Assembly (NCBI GenBank): GCA_036320915.1
Contig: JAXBDG010000017.1
Span: forward strand, 1,364,001 to 1,428,000
Source of the DNA: Linnemannia elongata
Taxonomy: Eukaryota > Mortierellomycota > Mortierellomycetes > Mortierellales > Mortierellaceae
Length of the DNA: 64,000 nt
Reading direction: 5' to 3'
Positions 37,253-49,651 of this stretch are shown piece after piece. The stretch's first letter is position 1; each line of letters begins with the position of its first letter. Position numbers and translations under genes: made by a program. Below the pieces are notes generated by a model. That model had not been told where the DNA came from. It did not search any database and worked only from the letters and a program-made list of their open reading frames with translations.

Positions 37253-38520
37253 ATGAACACAATCGGCTTTCACGTAAGTTGTCCTCTTTCACACACACCT
37301 GTTCCTACACATAAGCCTAGCTGACACTAACCCTCAATTGCTTTACAACGGTAACATAAATAGGGCGCAAATGGTGCGTATGCAGAGGACGCTATCCTCG
37401 AATTGACATCGAACCACCCCAGCTTCGCCAACCATTCCTTCACAACAGAGGGATTCGATACCATGGCCGAGGTAATGTAAATTACACGTCAATGCCGTTT
37501 GATGCTTTTCTTTGCGAGTCACCCATCGTCCCTTTCTCCTCCCTCCATGTGATTGATACTTTCCAGCTCTCCCTTGAGAGCCCTATACAAATCATCAGGG
37601 TCATAACGAGATCGACGATTCTTACACACACTTCTTCATCTCTCTCTCTTATAGCTACTGGCAAATGTCCAGCGCGGAACAGTACGACATGGCTTGATCC
37701 CCATCGAGAACTCACTCTCAGGAACCCTCCACTCTGTCCTCGAACTCTTTGCAAAGCAAGAACCCCGTCTCTGGGTCGTGGGGGAGTACACTTGCAGCGA
37801 GTCCCACTACATCATGGCACGCGGGGATATCGTCACGGACCTCAAGGACATTGTCGAAATCCAATCTCACCCTGCGATCTTGGAACAGTGCCAGGATTTC
37901 TTGGACGCTACGTTGCCCGAGGGTTATAGGGCTGTGTTGGCAAGCAATACAGCCACTGCTGCTGAACAAGTTGCTAGTAGCGATGAATTCGGGATGTATG
38001 TTTCTCTTTGCGTTTTTTTCTCTGAGCATGATGTGGTGGGGTGTGGATATTTGGGAATTTTTTTCACCACAAATACAAAGAACTTATACCCTTCCATTCC
38101 CACATTCAAAAAAATAGCGCGGCACTGGCAGGAAAAAGAGCAGCAACACTTCACGGCCTCACCATCCTAGGTCAGGACTCGACACCCAACAACATCACCC
38201 GGTACTGGCTCATTTCCCGCCACCCAGTCCACCAACCCGACCGACACATGTCACCCAAATCCTCTTTTGCCCTCGTCATGAAGAATCAAATCGGCGCCCT
38301 TCATCGCGTCTGTGCCTGTTTTGCGCTCCGCGATATCAACATCACAAAGCTGGAATCGCGACCGAGTTCGAGAAACATTACGAGCGCCAGTCCATGGGAG
38401 TACACGACTTATATCGATATTGAGGGGGCTCCGGGAAATGAGGAGAATGTGAGGAGGGCAGTGGAGAATTTGAATGAGTTTACACAAAAGTGTATTCACC
38501 TTGGCTCTTACCCGAGGTAA
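37253..38520 (+). CDS. PHA2: Prephenate dehydratase (phenylalanine biosynthesis)
   Basis: Converts prephenate to phenylpyruvate, the penultimate step of phenylalanine synthesis. Exons 37253-37273, 37364-37471, 37655-37995 and 38118-38520 give 290 residues, a normal length. The catalytic domain shows GANGAYAEDA, GLIPIENSLSGT, FGIAALAGKRAA and the active-site motif NNITRYWLI with Thr184-Arg185-Tyr186, where most enzymes have Thr-Arg-Phe. The C-terminal ACT domain begins FALVMKNQIGALH and has NITKLESRPS, the ESRP motif that binds phenylalanine for feedback inhibition. The first exon is only seven codons (MNTIGFH) and is supported by the expected first strand leading into the glycine-rich start. 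It is convergent with the F-box/WD40 gene. Confidence 0.95.
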
Positions 38521-38818
38521 ACTTGGGTGTTTTTTTTTTTTTTTTTTGTGACCAGCGACGGATGGTATATTTAAATTGCGGATCAAATTGTCTTTTACTA
38601 ATACAAGGTTTTCTTTCATTTTGGACCCGCATTAGATACTTGATCGGAAACGCCAGGCAATGAGATACCCTGCGCGAGACTTGACACAAAATCCCTTCAA
38701 TTATCATCTTCAAATACCATCATCGTCTCCCACAAAGAAACCCCATGACCTTGACATAGAAAAGGATACAAAAGAGCACAAAAAATACATATTGAAAATA
38801 ATACAAAAAACGGTGTGC

Positions 38819-41214
38819 CTACGAGAACAACCACACCTTAACAGTACCATCGCTATTCATACTAACAATCTTCTCATCATCTGTCCCTACCCATACAAGT
38901 CCCAACCCTTCCTCCTTGTTCACCCGCGCACCCAGAGTCCAGCTCTGGGGCAAGTCGTTCATCGAAAGCGCACATTGATGGACTCGTCGCTGCTCAAGCT
39001 GATCATACTGGTTTCGATCCACCATCGTCCAAACTTTGATTGACCGGTCCATGCTTGCGCTCACCAGTCGACCGGACCGGGATTCGATCGCTACGCTTGA
39101 CACGGCGCCGCAGTGGCCGTACAAGGTGGAGAGGTGGCGGAATCGGATGGGTTTTGGGTATATAGATCCACCACCTCCACCTCCTCCCCGTCCTGTTGCT
39201 TGCTTATGTGCTTTTTTGACAGATGGGCGGGCCATGTGGAAGACGTTCATGGTGTTGTCTGGGTGTGTGGTGACAACATAGGGCGACGAAATAGTGATTG
39301 CAGAGATGGTGCCGATACGTGCGTGACCCGTAGAGTCCAAACGTGTGCTGCTAAGTGCATCTGCCAATGACGAAGGAATCCCAGAGCGCAGATATGTCTC
39401 GTCCTCCTCTCCACCGCCGCCATCGCCGCCATCGCTGCTCTCCTGATTTGAGACCGCTCGCTCAAAGTCAGACTCATCCTCGACGCCTGTTTCGATCGAG
39501 TGCCAAATAAACTGCTCGTCAAACTCAATCTCCTGTAACCTGACAGTCCATGAGCCATCCAGCAGCTGTAGTCCAAACGTGATCAATGCTCGCCACAGGG
39601 GTCGCGTCCTGTCCTTTGGTTCGCCCTGCTCAATGGTAGTTGGCTGTTGTGCAACAATAGGCCGGAGCTCTATCTCTACAGGCGAGAGTGGCGAGGATCC
39701 ATAAAGACGATGCAACAGCCGACACCAATGTCGTGGTTCATCAGGGTGATTCAACGTGTGCGGGTGGTGATCCTCCTGAATCTTGTAGATCGAAATGGTG
39801 CCGTCGTCGGAACAGGTGGTCAAGATTGGATATAAAAACGATGCAGATTGGATCCCGCCCACATCGCTCCATGCCGGCAGATCCGCCGTATTTCCAATCT
39901 CCCGCAGTGTTGTCATCGATTCTTTGTTGTCACCGAGTTCGGTTGCTTGGTCGTCTTGGTGGTGGTAGTGGAGGAGTAGGTACTCAAAGATGGAAAAATG
40001 ACCCGAGTCATATCCGACCATGACCTTCTGCCAGCCTGCCGTCGTCAAAGATTCACCTACTGCCGATGACCGATCCAGCGCCAGACAACTGATGCTCGAG
40101 GATTCCGTCCTCTTCCTTGAACTGCGATATGTCTGCCAAAACTCCGGTCGCCTCGTCGACTCTGATGGTTCTGGAAGTGTTGGTGATGACGAAGGCCTAT
40201 CTCGCCCAGATTCCTGAACGTTCATAGCAGACTTGATCCTCCAGAGGTGAACCATATCGCCTGGACTCACAATCAACAGAACAGGACCCTGAAACTGCAC
40301 GATTGGCGAATGCATTCTCGCAGGCATTCCATCCACCTCAGCTGCCTCCATATCTCGGTCCAGTGAATTCCCAGCTGGGTTAAAGAACAGATGATCCTGA
40401 TGAGAGAGTTGCTGGATGGAAAGGCTTGTGACTTGGGCCTGTCCTGCGATCCAATTATGGTTGAGTCGGTACAGTGCTTTCCAACACGAGTTTGAAGTTG
40501 AAGACGACGACGACGGGTCTCCATATACCATGTGCTCATCCTGTCGGTAACGGAGGTGCTGCTGCTGCTGTTGAAGATGGGTGGGTCCTGTTCGTTTCCG
40601 CTTCAAATGACGACGATCTTGGGATGTTGTGGCGGTGGCTGCGGCGGTGTTGAATTGTCCTGTCAGGACCGGTTTCGGTATCCGTCCTGCGTTCCGGAAT
40701 CCTCTTGGGTAGATGAACTGGTCCTTGTAGAAGAGTCTACGCCACAACTAACATAGTCATACAAAGAGCAGGTGGGGGGGGGGCTTGAGTTAGGGATCTG
40801 TTTGAAGTCCACTGACGGACCAGCCCGTAAGTAAATTGCAAAAAAGATTTCACAGAGATACCTTACCATTTGATCGTTGACGAGACGATACCATTGTCTA
40901 GAAACACAGGCACACTGAGCAAGTTCTGAAGGGGTGAGCAGCTCGAGGATATGGAGGGCGATCTCTTCTGAGAAAAACACCAATGGATCCTTGTGGTCGG
41001 TTTCCTTAAAGTGTCGTCCACGTAAGACGTTTGACTGCGCACCAAGACGATTGAGTCGAGTAATGGGAGCTGATGTTGTTGTTATAGTTGTCCGTTCTGC
41101 CGATCCCTGTTCTCCTGCGGTGATTCCTGTTGCTGTTACTGTTGCTGATGTTGGTGCATGTGGTGCGACATGATGTTGCAGACGGACTTTCTTGAGAATC
41201 CTCTCGACCGGCAT
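38819..41214 (-). CDS. F-box and WD40-repeat protein
   Basis: Two minus-strand exons, 41214-40867 and 40747-38819, give 758 residues. The F-box lies at about residues 78-125 (VFFSEEIALHILELLTPSEL, then ACVSRQWYRLVNDQM|LWRRLFYK) and spans the exon junction, which confirms the splice. The C-terminal half forms degenerate WD40 repeats, the clearest being LYGHCGAVSSVAIESRSG with LVSASMDRSIKVW and the final IVSMNSDGTVKVW. A basic/Gln-rich linker and a Ser-rich loop separate them. Such proteins are substrate receptors of SCF ubiquitin ligases: the F-box binds Skp1 and the propeller binds the substrate. The orthologue within the FBXW group is not clear to me. The 119-base intron contains a G run near its acceptor. 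Confidence 0.88.
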
Positions 41215-41940
41215 TGTAAATGAGCGAAGTGAGGGAGAGCAATGGCAAACTGTAAATTGGAATTGGAGAAGAGCGAATGAAAAGAGAATGTGTGAAAGAA
41301 GAAAAAAAATAAATGAAAAAGAGGGGTGTCCCAAGAAGGAAAGATATATGTTGGCTTGTGCATATAGTTACTCCAATCCAATTCATCTTCCCACTCCCTT
41401 TCGTCTTCCTTACCCTGTCCCTTGTCTCTATCACGTCTTTACTCCTTTCTATCCTTACACTTCTATCCGTTACTGTGTTTATCGCAAATGCCCTCCTCCA
41501 GAGCGACTATTCGAGCCACAAGTGAAGTGAAAGGGTTAGAGAGAGGTTACTATCTTTGTCGTCCACAGCCGCCGTTATTTTATTTTTCATCAAACGTAGT
41601 TCTGATTTTGCAGTGAGACAACACAAAAGTGATCAGCGAGGGGTGCCTAGGATCTATCAAGATCAGTAAAGGCAGAGGAGTGATGGTGCCTGCATGAGGA
41701 TGATCAACCTTCTGTCGATCGCCGATCATTCTTTGGCGGGCGAGAGAGACATTTGGAGCGACAGGCAAGAGATATATTCGTTGAATACGTTGAGGTAATT
41801 ACTTATCATAAACGCAAAAATGCACACTGCGTTCGACATTAATAACTGATATGAGGGTGCGAAAGGTTATTATACAGGGTTTAATAAATGCTATTGCGCA
41901 TGCGCTCTATGGTTGCGCAATAAAGTAAACGAACCGCCAC
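41215..41940. other. Intergenic 0.7 kb between two minus-strand genes
   Basis: This is the promoter of the F-box gene and the 3' flank of the STEALTH gene. Open frames here are pyrimidine-rich and unconvincing. Confidence 0.5.
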
Positions 41941-44284
41941 CTACTCGACTTTCTCGTAGGGCGAGGGGAGAGGGAAGCGAGTGTCCAAAAAGTCCTTGAA
42001 GAGCGTTTGGATCTCATTCTCGACAACAGGATCATCCGGGAAATCGTCGTTGATACAGAAGAACGCCTTCTGGTCCCGCCTCGCCAAAAGATTGTCTAAA
42101 TCCTTCTTGGCTCCCTTGGCTCCTTGTAGCGCCATGAACGAATAGTCCGACGTCCCAAGGACATAGTTGTACCGCGCCACCTTCTCGACAACATTAGCAA
42201 ACGCTTCCGAGGTCTCGTCTTCTGGCATCCATGCGCCCATGCCGCCTCTGTAAGGATCCTGCATCAGAATCTCGAGAAGGCAATCGCCGCAGTGGAACTC
42301 TTTGAATGCCAGCCGACTGAATATCCGCTTCGCTTGTTCTGCAGGAATCTGTGGGTACGTTGGGTCCACAAAATCCGGACCAAAGCAAAAGTTGACATCG
42401 AGCTTGCACTTTCGATCATTTACCGGTTCGTAGTTTCCGTAGGGCCATTGAGGCAGGACGTCCTTGCCATTCTTGTCCTTCACGGTTTCGGTAGGGATAG
42501 TTTTCGAGGTGTCTGCATTCCGAAGCAGGTGAGGGAACCCGTCCAATCCCGATTGGCGATAGACAGTCGTGCCACTCATGCGGATGCCGATTCTGTCGAG
42601 TGTTGTCTTGTGAGCATGGATCATGGTTGGCCGAGAGTGTTGTCGTCGAGCATACTTCGGCTGATCTTGGTTCACGTTCCAGACGTTGATCCTGTCGATC
42701 AGGATCCTGCGCTCCTCCCAGTCAAGAATGCCATCCTGATTCGTGTCCAACCGATACTGCCAGAAAGATTCCAACTGTGTCTCCCGCAGCTTCTCCATGA
42801 TGTAGTGGGCCGTAAAGAAGGAGACATGGATGTCCTTGCCCTGTCCCTCGCCGCGGAACTGATGCGCGCTGGTCATCTCCAACTCCTTCGGCCAGATGGA
42901 CTGAATCTCCTTGAGCATTGAGACGCTGAGAACATGGATGACGTGCGCGATGTAGGCACGATGGCGAGGTCCGAACCGCTGAGACAAGAGGTAGTTGGAA
43001 TATTGCAGCGAATGCCACTCGCCAACAGTGATGGCGTTTGGATCGAAGTATCGGACAATGGGGGGAATTAAGAGTGAAGCCTCCATGTGCAAAACGTATC
43101 CGTAGAGAGGTGTCCAGAGGTCCGAGGGAAGTAGTTTCAATCCAAGAAAGATATCATCGTTCATGTACATGAACTAGCATGATGTACAACAAAAAGGATG
43201 CATGTGTTAGTTTCACCGGGTCTCGCGGAGTGTTTGTTTTTTTTTGTTCAATCCTTGTCTCCCACTATTTGTCACTCGACACTCTTGGGCCCTTCTGGCA
43301 TTAAATCTGTGTCGTACAAAGTAGGGAGAGTGTCGTCAATCGCCCCTGGCTCACTTTCATCCTGATTCTCTGACATAAAAACAAAGAAAAACAAACAAAC
43401 CCAATCCATTGGAAAAAAAGAAAAAGGAAGAACTTTTGGAAAAATGAACTAGGACATAGCCCATACTATTCCATCCCTCCCCTAAGTACTATTCGGTCCG
43501 TAAAATTATCCTCTTTAACCGGTAAAAGTATCAATTGAACAAAGCTTACGATATCTGTGAGGTCAGGGATGTTAACGAACTGACTCTCGATAGCCAAGCT
43601 GTTGTAGGACGGCAAGTGGCTGGAATTGCGAAAGATGGTGTTATGGCTGACAATCTGGACCGGCGAGTCAGGCTTCTCGATAAGCCATGAAGGAATCTGG
43701 GGCTGGTTGGGTGCAACTTCGGTGGTGACAATGTGAATGCGGCGGAAGAGGTTGCTGGCATAGTCAATGGTGGATCGAAGTGAATAACGAAGTTCGTCCA
43801 TGTCTCTGTATCGCCTTTTGGTGGTGGTATCAATCTGTTTGGCATTCTCGCGGAGGTACTTTTGGAACATGGGGTGGTTCGTCTGGGAGTCGAGTCTCAT
43901 GGTCTGGAAGAGCGGATCGGAGCCATTGACCCAGGTATAGACGATGTCGAACTTTGAGAGGTCGTCGGTCCGTTGCTCGATCTTGCTGGGGTTGAGGGCT
44001 CGCCAGCGATACCACTGCCCTTGCCAGTCTTTGCTCGCTCGGTATCCTCGGGAACGCTCTGTGGCTGTGTCGAGCCAGTTGGGTGGCAAGGGTTTACCCG
44101 AGGAGTCTGTTGATAGGGGATTGTAGTTGTCATCGAACGAGAACTGGCTCTTGAAGGCGTGAAAGGCGATCCAGTTGAGGGCGATAAATGAGACGGAGAG
44201 GGCAACGACGATGCACCTTGGCGAGGACCTGCACTGGCGCCTGTAGGTGACTTGCGAGTCGATCGGCGTCCTTATGTACGCCAT
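41941..44284 (-). CDS. STEALTH-domain sugar-phosphotransferase with EF-hand
   Basis: Two minus-strand exons, 44284-43550 and 43173-41941, give 655 residues. A signal anchor lies at about residues 25-43 (IVVALSVSFIALNWIAFHAF), giving a type II Golgi-type membrane protein. The STEALTH blocks follow in order: CR1 FDIVYTWVNGSDP; CR2 RDMDELRYSLRSTIDYA, HIVTTEVAPNQPQIPSWL and LPSYNSLAIESQ; the NDD site FMYMNDDIFLG split by the intron; CR3 around HVIHVLSVSMLKEIQ; and CR4 AFFCINDDFPDD. An EF-hand calcium loop (DTNQDGILDWEE) sits in the middle. The family transfers sugar-1-phosphate to glycans, as in animal GlcNAc-1-phosphotransferase (GNPTAB) and bacterial capsule enzymes. In a fungus the acceptor is unknown; a glycoprotein or wall glycan is inference. 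The ATG before AYIRTP is the only good start. Confidence 0.93.
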
Positions 44285-45225
44285 TTGTTGTGAGTGTGTT
44301 GAATGAGAGGAAGAGAAGGGTATGAAAGACAATGAGTAAGGTGTGAATGTAAGTTTTCGGTTTGGTAAGGTTGAAGAGAAGACGAAAGAGAAAAGTGAAT
44401 GAACAAAAGGTGGTGGCGTGCAAAGAATTGGAACAGGAGAGAAAGAGAACGTGTGAGGTCGGTGGGAGAAAGGACACTAGAAGGAAGAAAAGGAAGAAGT
44501 GTGGCGGGTGTTGAATGAGGGCTAAGGCAGTGCAACCAACAGAGAGAATGTAATGTACTAAAAAAACGCCTAAGGACATGTGTAAGTCCAAGTCCAAGTA
44601 CAACCTCCCTTTTTTCTTCTTTTGAGTCTTGAACCCCTATTACTTTCTCTTTGGTTTTGTTGATTGTTTATTGTCTTCATGAGAGTGTCCACTCGAGTTG
44701 CAAAATAGAGAGAGAGAGAGAGGTCGTTTGTCGTTGATATCCTTAACGGCGACCATTATTTTTATTTTTGATCTGATCCCTCGGTGAAACAGACAAGGTC
44801 ATCAGTGATGGTGTCTGGATAGGACCGACCTGTTTGAGAGAAAGGAGAAGGGGGGGGGGGGGGGGATGGAAGTGGAGTAAGTGGTTTGTGTACTCGTTCT
44901 TGTTATATTCTTGGATTTCTTGTGCTCTTGTGGATAAAAGGGGAAAGGGGTGTCGGGCACACAGGCACACAGCAGGGTTTATTGGAGTGGGTGAGTTAGA
45001 AAGGGGTTGTTATTTGTTGGTAGAAAATCAAAGAGAGGGGGGGGAGTGTTACAGAGCCAGCCCAGACGTAGTTGCAAATGACGATGACGGTAAGAGGAGA
45101 AAGGGTACATGCCAATCGCAAAGAGGAGAGGGGAAGGTAGGGACGGATAAAGATAGTTTTGCCTCTCTTTCTTTTTCTTTCATTTCTATCTTTGTCACTC
45201 CTTCTTGTCCTTCGTCGTCATCATC
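44285..45225. promoter_or_regulatory. Divergent promoter region of the STEALTH and METTL22-like genes
   Basis: The 941 bases hold no gene. A 16-base G run lies at 44850-44865, about 360 bases upstream of the METTL22-like start, with an AG run near 44709-44722. No TATA box is clear. Confidence 0.45.
44850..44865. repeat. Poly-G tract (16)
   Basis: Sixteen consecutive G bases, the longest G/C homopolymer in the window, where A/T runs are otherwise the rule. Confidence 0.9.
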
Positions 45226-46896
45226 ATGAACAAGACAGGCCACCAATTCACACAGAAGGACAATACCAACGATACAGACAACAATAACAACAACTGCGAC
45301 AAGGACACGGACCACAGAAACAAAAGGCAACGGACAACAACAGAAGAAATAACCAAGAGCGAAAACAGATCTGATCAACTTGAGCACGAGGATGATCATG
45401 ACGATGAAGATCAAACGAATGAGGACGACACCGTGTTGTCAGAGGTTCACATTCACCCCGACAATGGTCTTGTAGACCGGAGGACCATCACATCAACCTT
45501 CCTACTCTCTCGGAAGGGACAACCTATACTGGAAAGTCAACAAGAGAGCTGTTTGGACAATAGCATCAGCGTGAGCAATAGTATCACGGTGCAGGACGAT
45601 GATCAAGAGAACGATAAGGACGTGCATGACGAGGAGCTAGACCTTTGGGACTGTGCGGTGGAGATCAGGCACGCGATGGGGACAGACCTCCGAGGCGTGG
45701 GTAAGTCTGTCAGTGACAAGACTTGTAACCTGCCACGCTACTCATCTTTTTCAACTTGCCACCAATTTTTTTTCACAAACTTACTTTTCGAGTGTTGTTG
45801 TTGCTGGTGTCTATTTAGGGTCCCAGGTGTGGATGGGCTGTTTTCTGCTGATCGACTGGATCGTGCACATCCAGGAACTGCTTAATGACACCACTGTGCT
45901 CGAGATAGGCGCAGGAACAGGACTCGCCTCCATCGCCACCAATCTCCTCATCACCGTCGACCGTATCTACTGCACAGGTGAGACTTCTTGCTCTTTGTGT
46001 CCAACCCTTTTATGTGTTCATGCAGGCATGTGCGAGGACAAGAGACTGACTCTTGCTTCACACTGGCGATGTAGATTACGATAATGATATCCTACAGAAC
46101 TGCATGGCCAACATTGATCTCAACTGCGCTGCCGACAAGAAAGTCATGACTCGGAGGCTGAACTGGTTAATGGATGACCCATTGGAACCCATGGAGAATG
46201 ATAGCCATACACCTGACCCCTTTGGCTGGTCGTCCCAAGAACGTCAGGACTGGAAAGATAACGGCGCCTTCATCCTCGCCGCCGATGGTACAATGACTTT
46301 CGTATTGCCTGGAATGTATATATTCTTGCTACATTACAACCATTTACGGCCAACCAGTGTTTTCTCACTCTGTATTGATCGTGTTGTATTTGATGAATAG
46401 TGGTGTATGATGACTCTCTGACGGATGCGTTGGTAGACTGCCTGGAGAAACTACTCTCAGAGCCTTTGCCTGTCACTCACCCACGACATTACATTGGTCG
46501 CGTCGCCTACATGACCATGGAGAAGAGGTAGGTACAAATGGCCGTTCCATTGCTACGCGACAAGCGAAGTTACCAGAAAAAGACTAACGGCCATAGTTGT
46601 TCACCCGTAGGTATAACTTCTCGTTGGATGAGCTAGCGGTGGTGGCTCAAGCGTACGAGTACTTCAAGGTCCGGATAGGGCGATCGTCGTTAATTGAGGC
46701 TGAGGAGATTGATGCGTCTACTTTGGCTCGTCACTGCGACTATGACCGCACCAAGGACCTAGTAAGCACATTTACCATTGACTTTTTTCCTGCTAATGTT
46801 CTTCATTCATCCAGTTACTTCATAATACCATCATACTCATCATCCATGCATGTTTTTATGCTGTAGGTGTTGTTCCGGATAGGCTGTAAAGAATGA
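45226..46896 (+). CDS. METTL22-like protein methyltransferase
   Basis: A seven-beta-strand SAM-dependent methyltransferase of the METTL21/22 (MTF16) group. Exons 45226-45700, 45819-45977, 46075-46287, 46401-46527, 46611-46761 and 46867-46896 give 384 residues. A hydrophilic, Asp/Asn-rich head fills about 1-140. The domain then shows GSQVWMGCFLLIDWIV, motif I VLEIGAGTGLASI, RIYCTD, and the post-motif ILAADVVYDDSLTDALVD, where METTL22 has AAEVFYDDDLTDA. The later EKRYNFSLDELAVVAQAYEYF also matches METTL22. Human METTL22 methylates a lysine of Kin17, a nuclear DNA/RNA-binding protein; conservation of that target here is inference. The last exon is only nine codons plus the stop and ends FRIGCKE. 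Confidence 0.9.
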
Positions 46897-47055
46897 TTTT
46901 CCGCCACCAAAGTTGCCTCTGCGCTTATCTCTCTTACATCTCGTGGTAATAATATGTAATTTGAGAACCATATATACGCACAAAAAAACTCCTTCCTTTT
47001 TTTTCTGATCACCCCGTTCCCCATTCCCAACAACTCATTCACGCATACACACACA

Positions 47056-47713
47056 ATGTCCTGGGCACAAACCGAGATTCGTCTGCCAGCAAAGAAACGC
47101 GGCTGCCACTTGGTCACGCGCGAGATTGAAAACCAATTGCCAGAACTGAAGCAATTCTCCGTCGGAATGGCCAACATCTTTTGTAAGGGCATGAATACAT
47201 AAACTCATTTCGGCATTCTATAATTGAGGCGCCACTTCTTCAAAACGAAAACGAACTAAAAGCCTTTTTTTGCTTTCCCTTCTTGCTAGTACAACATACA
47301 TCGGCATCGTTGACGCTGAACGAGAATGCTGACCCTGATGTCCGAGTTGATATGGAGATGGCATTGAACAAGATTGCCCCCGAGAACATGCCCTTTATCC
47401 ATACGGACGAGGGTCCCGACGACATGCCTGGCCATCTCAAGAGCTCCCTCATGGGCGTATCACTCAACATCCCCATTACCAAGGGCCGCCTCAACCTGGG
47501 AATGTGGCAAGGGTAAAGTGCTCGTGTCTCCTGGAAGGATATGCTTTGATTTCAGAATCTACTTCTTTGCTTGACCCCTTACCTGACAGTTCATTCTTAC
47601 ACTGCCCTCCCGCCTTCTTTCAATGCAATAGGATCTGGCTGTGCGAGCACCGCAACCATGCCTCTGGTCGCAGGATTGTTGTTACTATGCAGGGCGAGAA
47701 GAACCAAAAGTAG
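47056..47713 (+). CDS. YjbQ/UPF0047 family protein
   Basis: Three exons (47056-47182, 47290-47512, 47632-47713) give 143 residues, the usual size of this one-domain family. Conserved landmarks are all present: [56 protein letters not shown] and [13 protein letters not shown]. The clustered His, Asp and Glu residues form the presumed active site. Bacterial YjbQ can substitute weakly for thiamin-phosphate synthase, but the true role in eukaryotes is unknown. The gene lies 159 bases downstream of the METTL22-like gene and 245 upstream of the L2HGDH gene, all on the same strand. The ATG is preceded by an ACACACACA leader. Confidence 0.94.
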
Positions 47714-47958
47714 AGGCAGACACCACTGCCTGACATAACATGAGCACACGAATAAAAAACTGTTGGGTTGCCGCACGTGACTCGGAATGACTCTCAACGG
47801 ACATCAACGACCTTTTTTTTTTTATCTATGGCTGACTCGCAGACCTGATACTTTTTGACCATGTACCCATCCTCAGGAACACTCGCCATTCATACAGGAA
47901 GGAGAAAAACGGGCAACGACATCAACAAGCACAGAAAAGTAGTCAACAGCGCAGCACA

Positions 47959-49651
47959 ATGACTCCAACTGGTAGTTTGCCATGGGCCTGTTTCAGGATT
48001 GTAGAGCGAAGCATGAGGACAATGTCACAGACCTACAAGTCCCCTAACCTGAAGTCTAGCAGAGCACTTTCATCCTCTACCGCACCAATACCGACGACAA
48101 ATACAATGGCATGGAAAACAAGACAACGGAAAAGGCAATTGTCGTCAATTGCTGCAGTGGACTACGAATATGAGGTGGACCACCTCGTTATTGGCGCAGG
48201 AGTAGTTGGTCTGGCGATTGCCGAGAGATTGGCGGCAAGAGGAGGAGGGTCGACCTTATTGGTTGACAAGAACGCGGCTGCTGGACAAGAGACAAGGTAC
48301 CTGGTCACAGCGCACATTTTTCAACATTAGCCCAATTGCATTGAGAAAACTGGAGTGACTAACAAGGTACTCCTTATATGATCTCTCCATAACAGTTCGA
48401 GGAATAGCGAAGTCATTCATGCAGGACTCTACTACCCACCCGATTCGTTAAAGACGAAACTTTGTGTTCGAGGAAACGAGATGATGTACGACCTATGCGA
48501 GCGATATAACGTCAACCACCAGCAGATCACCAAGTGGGTTGTCGGTCAGAATGAGTCCGATATCGAGTATCTGGAAAACCTCTCCAAAAAGGCGGACAGG
48601 CTGTTACCACGGACAAAGCGCATGCCAGGACCACCCACATATCTGCTGAATCAGGAGGAGATGCGCGCTCAGGAACCGTTTGTCAAGGGTAGGGTTGCAT
48701 TGGTGTCGCCCAGGACCGGGATTGTTGATGTTCATGGGCTGATGCAGCTTTTGGAGGCAAGGACTCAGGATCATGGAGGGGACCTTGTTCTTCAATGCGA
48801 GGTCAAGGGTATCCAAAAGTTAGCCAGTGGAGGCTTCAAGGTGTTGATGGATACTCCCGCAGGACCTGTGGTTGTCAAGGCAGCGACAGTCATTAACAGC
48901 GCTGGGTTGCACGCGGACAAGGTGTACAACATGTTGCAGTGGCCCTCTGTATCGCCAAAAGCTATAACAGCAGATACGTTGGCTGGAGATGCGAGTATGA
49001 AGGACGCAAGTCTTGCCAATCTGGATCTGACCCACTTTGAGTCGCCATTACCTCCATTGAAGCTGCACTACTGCAAGGGTCACTACTATGGCTACTCAGG
49101 AAAGGCATTGGTATCTCGACTGATTTACCCTGTCCCGGACAAGAACCTGACGAGTCTCGGGACCCACCTCACCCTTGATCTGGCAGGACGGATGCGATTC
49201 GGTCCAGATGTGCTGTACGTTGACGATCCTCATGATTACTCGATCGACCTGTCGACTGTGGGCTCGAAATCATCGATGAAGTCGGTCTCTCAAGTCATTC
49301 AAACGTATCTACCATCAATCAAGTCGTCTTCACTCTACGCCGACTATGCTGGTATCAGGTAAATGCTCCTCTATTGGATATTTGGTGGAAGGTATCTCTA
49401 CTATGATAACTCACCTATCACATCCGTTACGGAGACTTTTGTGAGACTTTGGTCTAATTATTCAAACCCGTCTGTGTTGGTGCGCCTGCACGATCGATTT
49501 CCTTAGACCGAAGCTTGCGGGACCGGGAGAGCCATTCCGAGACTTTATTATCCACCACCACGATGGGTTTGTGAATCTTGCAGGGATCGAGAGTCCCGGG
49601 TTGACATCATCGCTGGCCATTGCAGAACATGTCGAGACACTCCTCTACTAG
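47959..49651 (+). CDS. L-2-hydroxyglutarate dehydrogenase (FAD, mitochondrial)
   Basis: Oxidises L-2-hydroxyglutarate, a side product of malate dehydrogenase, to 2-oxoglutarate. Exons 47959-48296, 48396-49358 and 49507-49651 give 481 residues, near the human L2HGDH length. The first 70 residues are Ser/Arg/Thr-rich with almost no acid, as in a mitochondrial presequence. The FAD-binding fold begins [19 protein letters not shown]. Other family marks are [53 protein letters not shown] and the C-terminal [12 protein letters not shown] with [21 protein letters not shown] later Met near residue 19 could start a shorter presequence. All family motifs seem intact. Confidence 0.95.

Noticed and set aside
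44285..44332. Sixteen-codon extension of the STEALTH protein
   Set aside because: It would start at TTG. The ATG at 44284 sits just before the polar head of a normal signal anchor.
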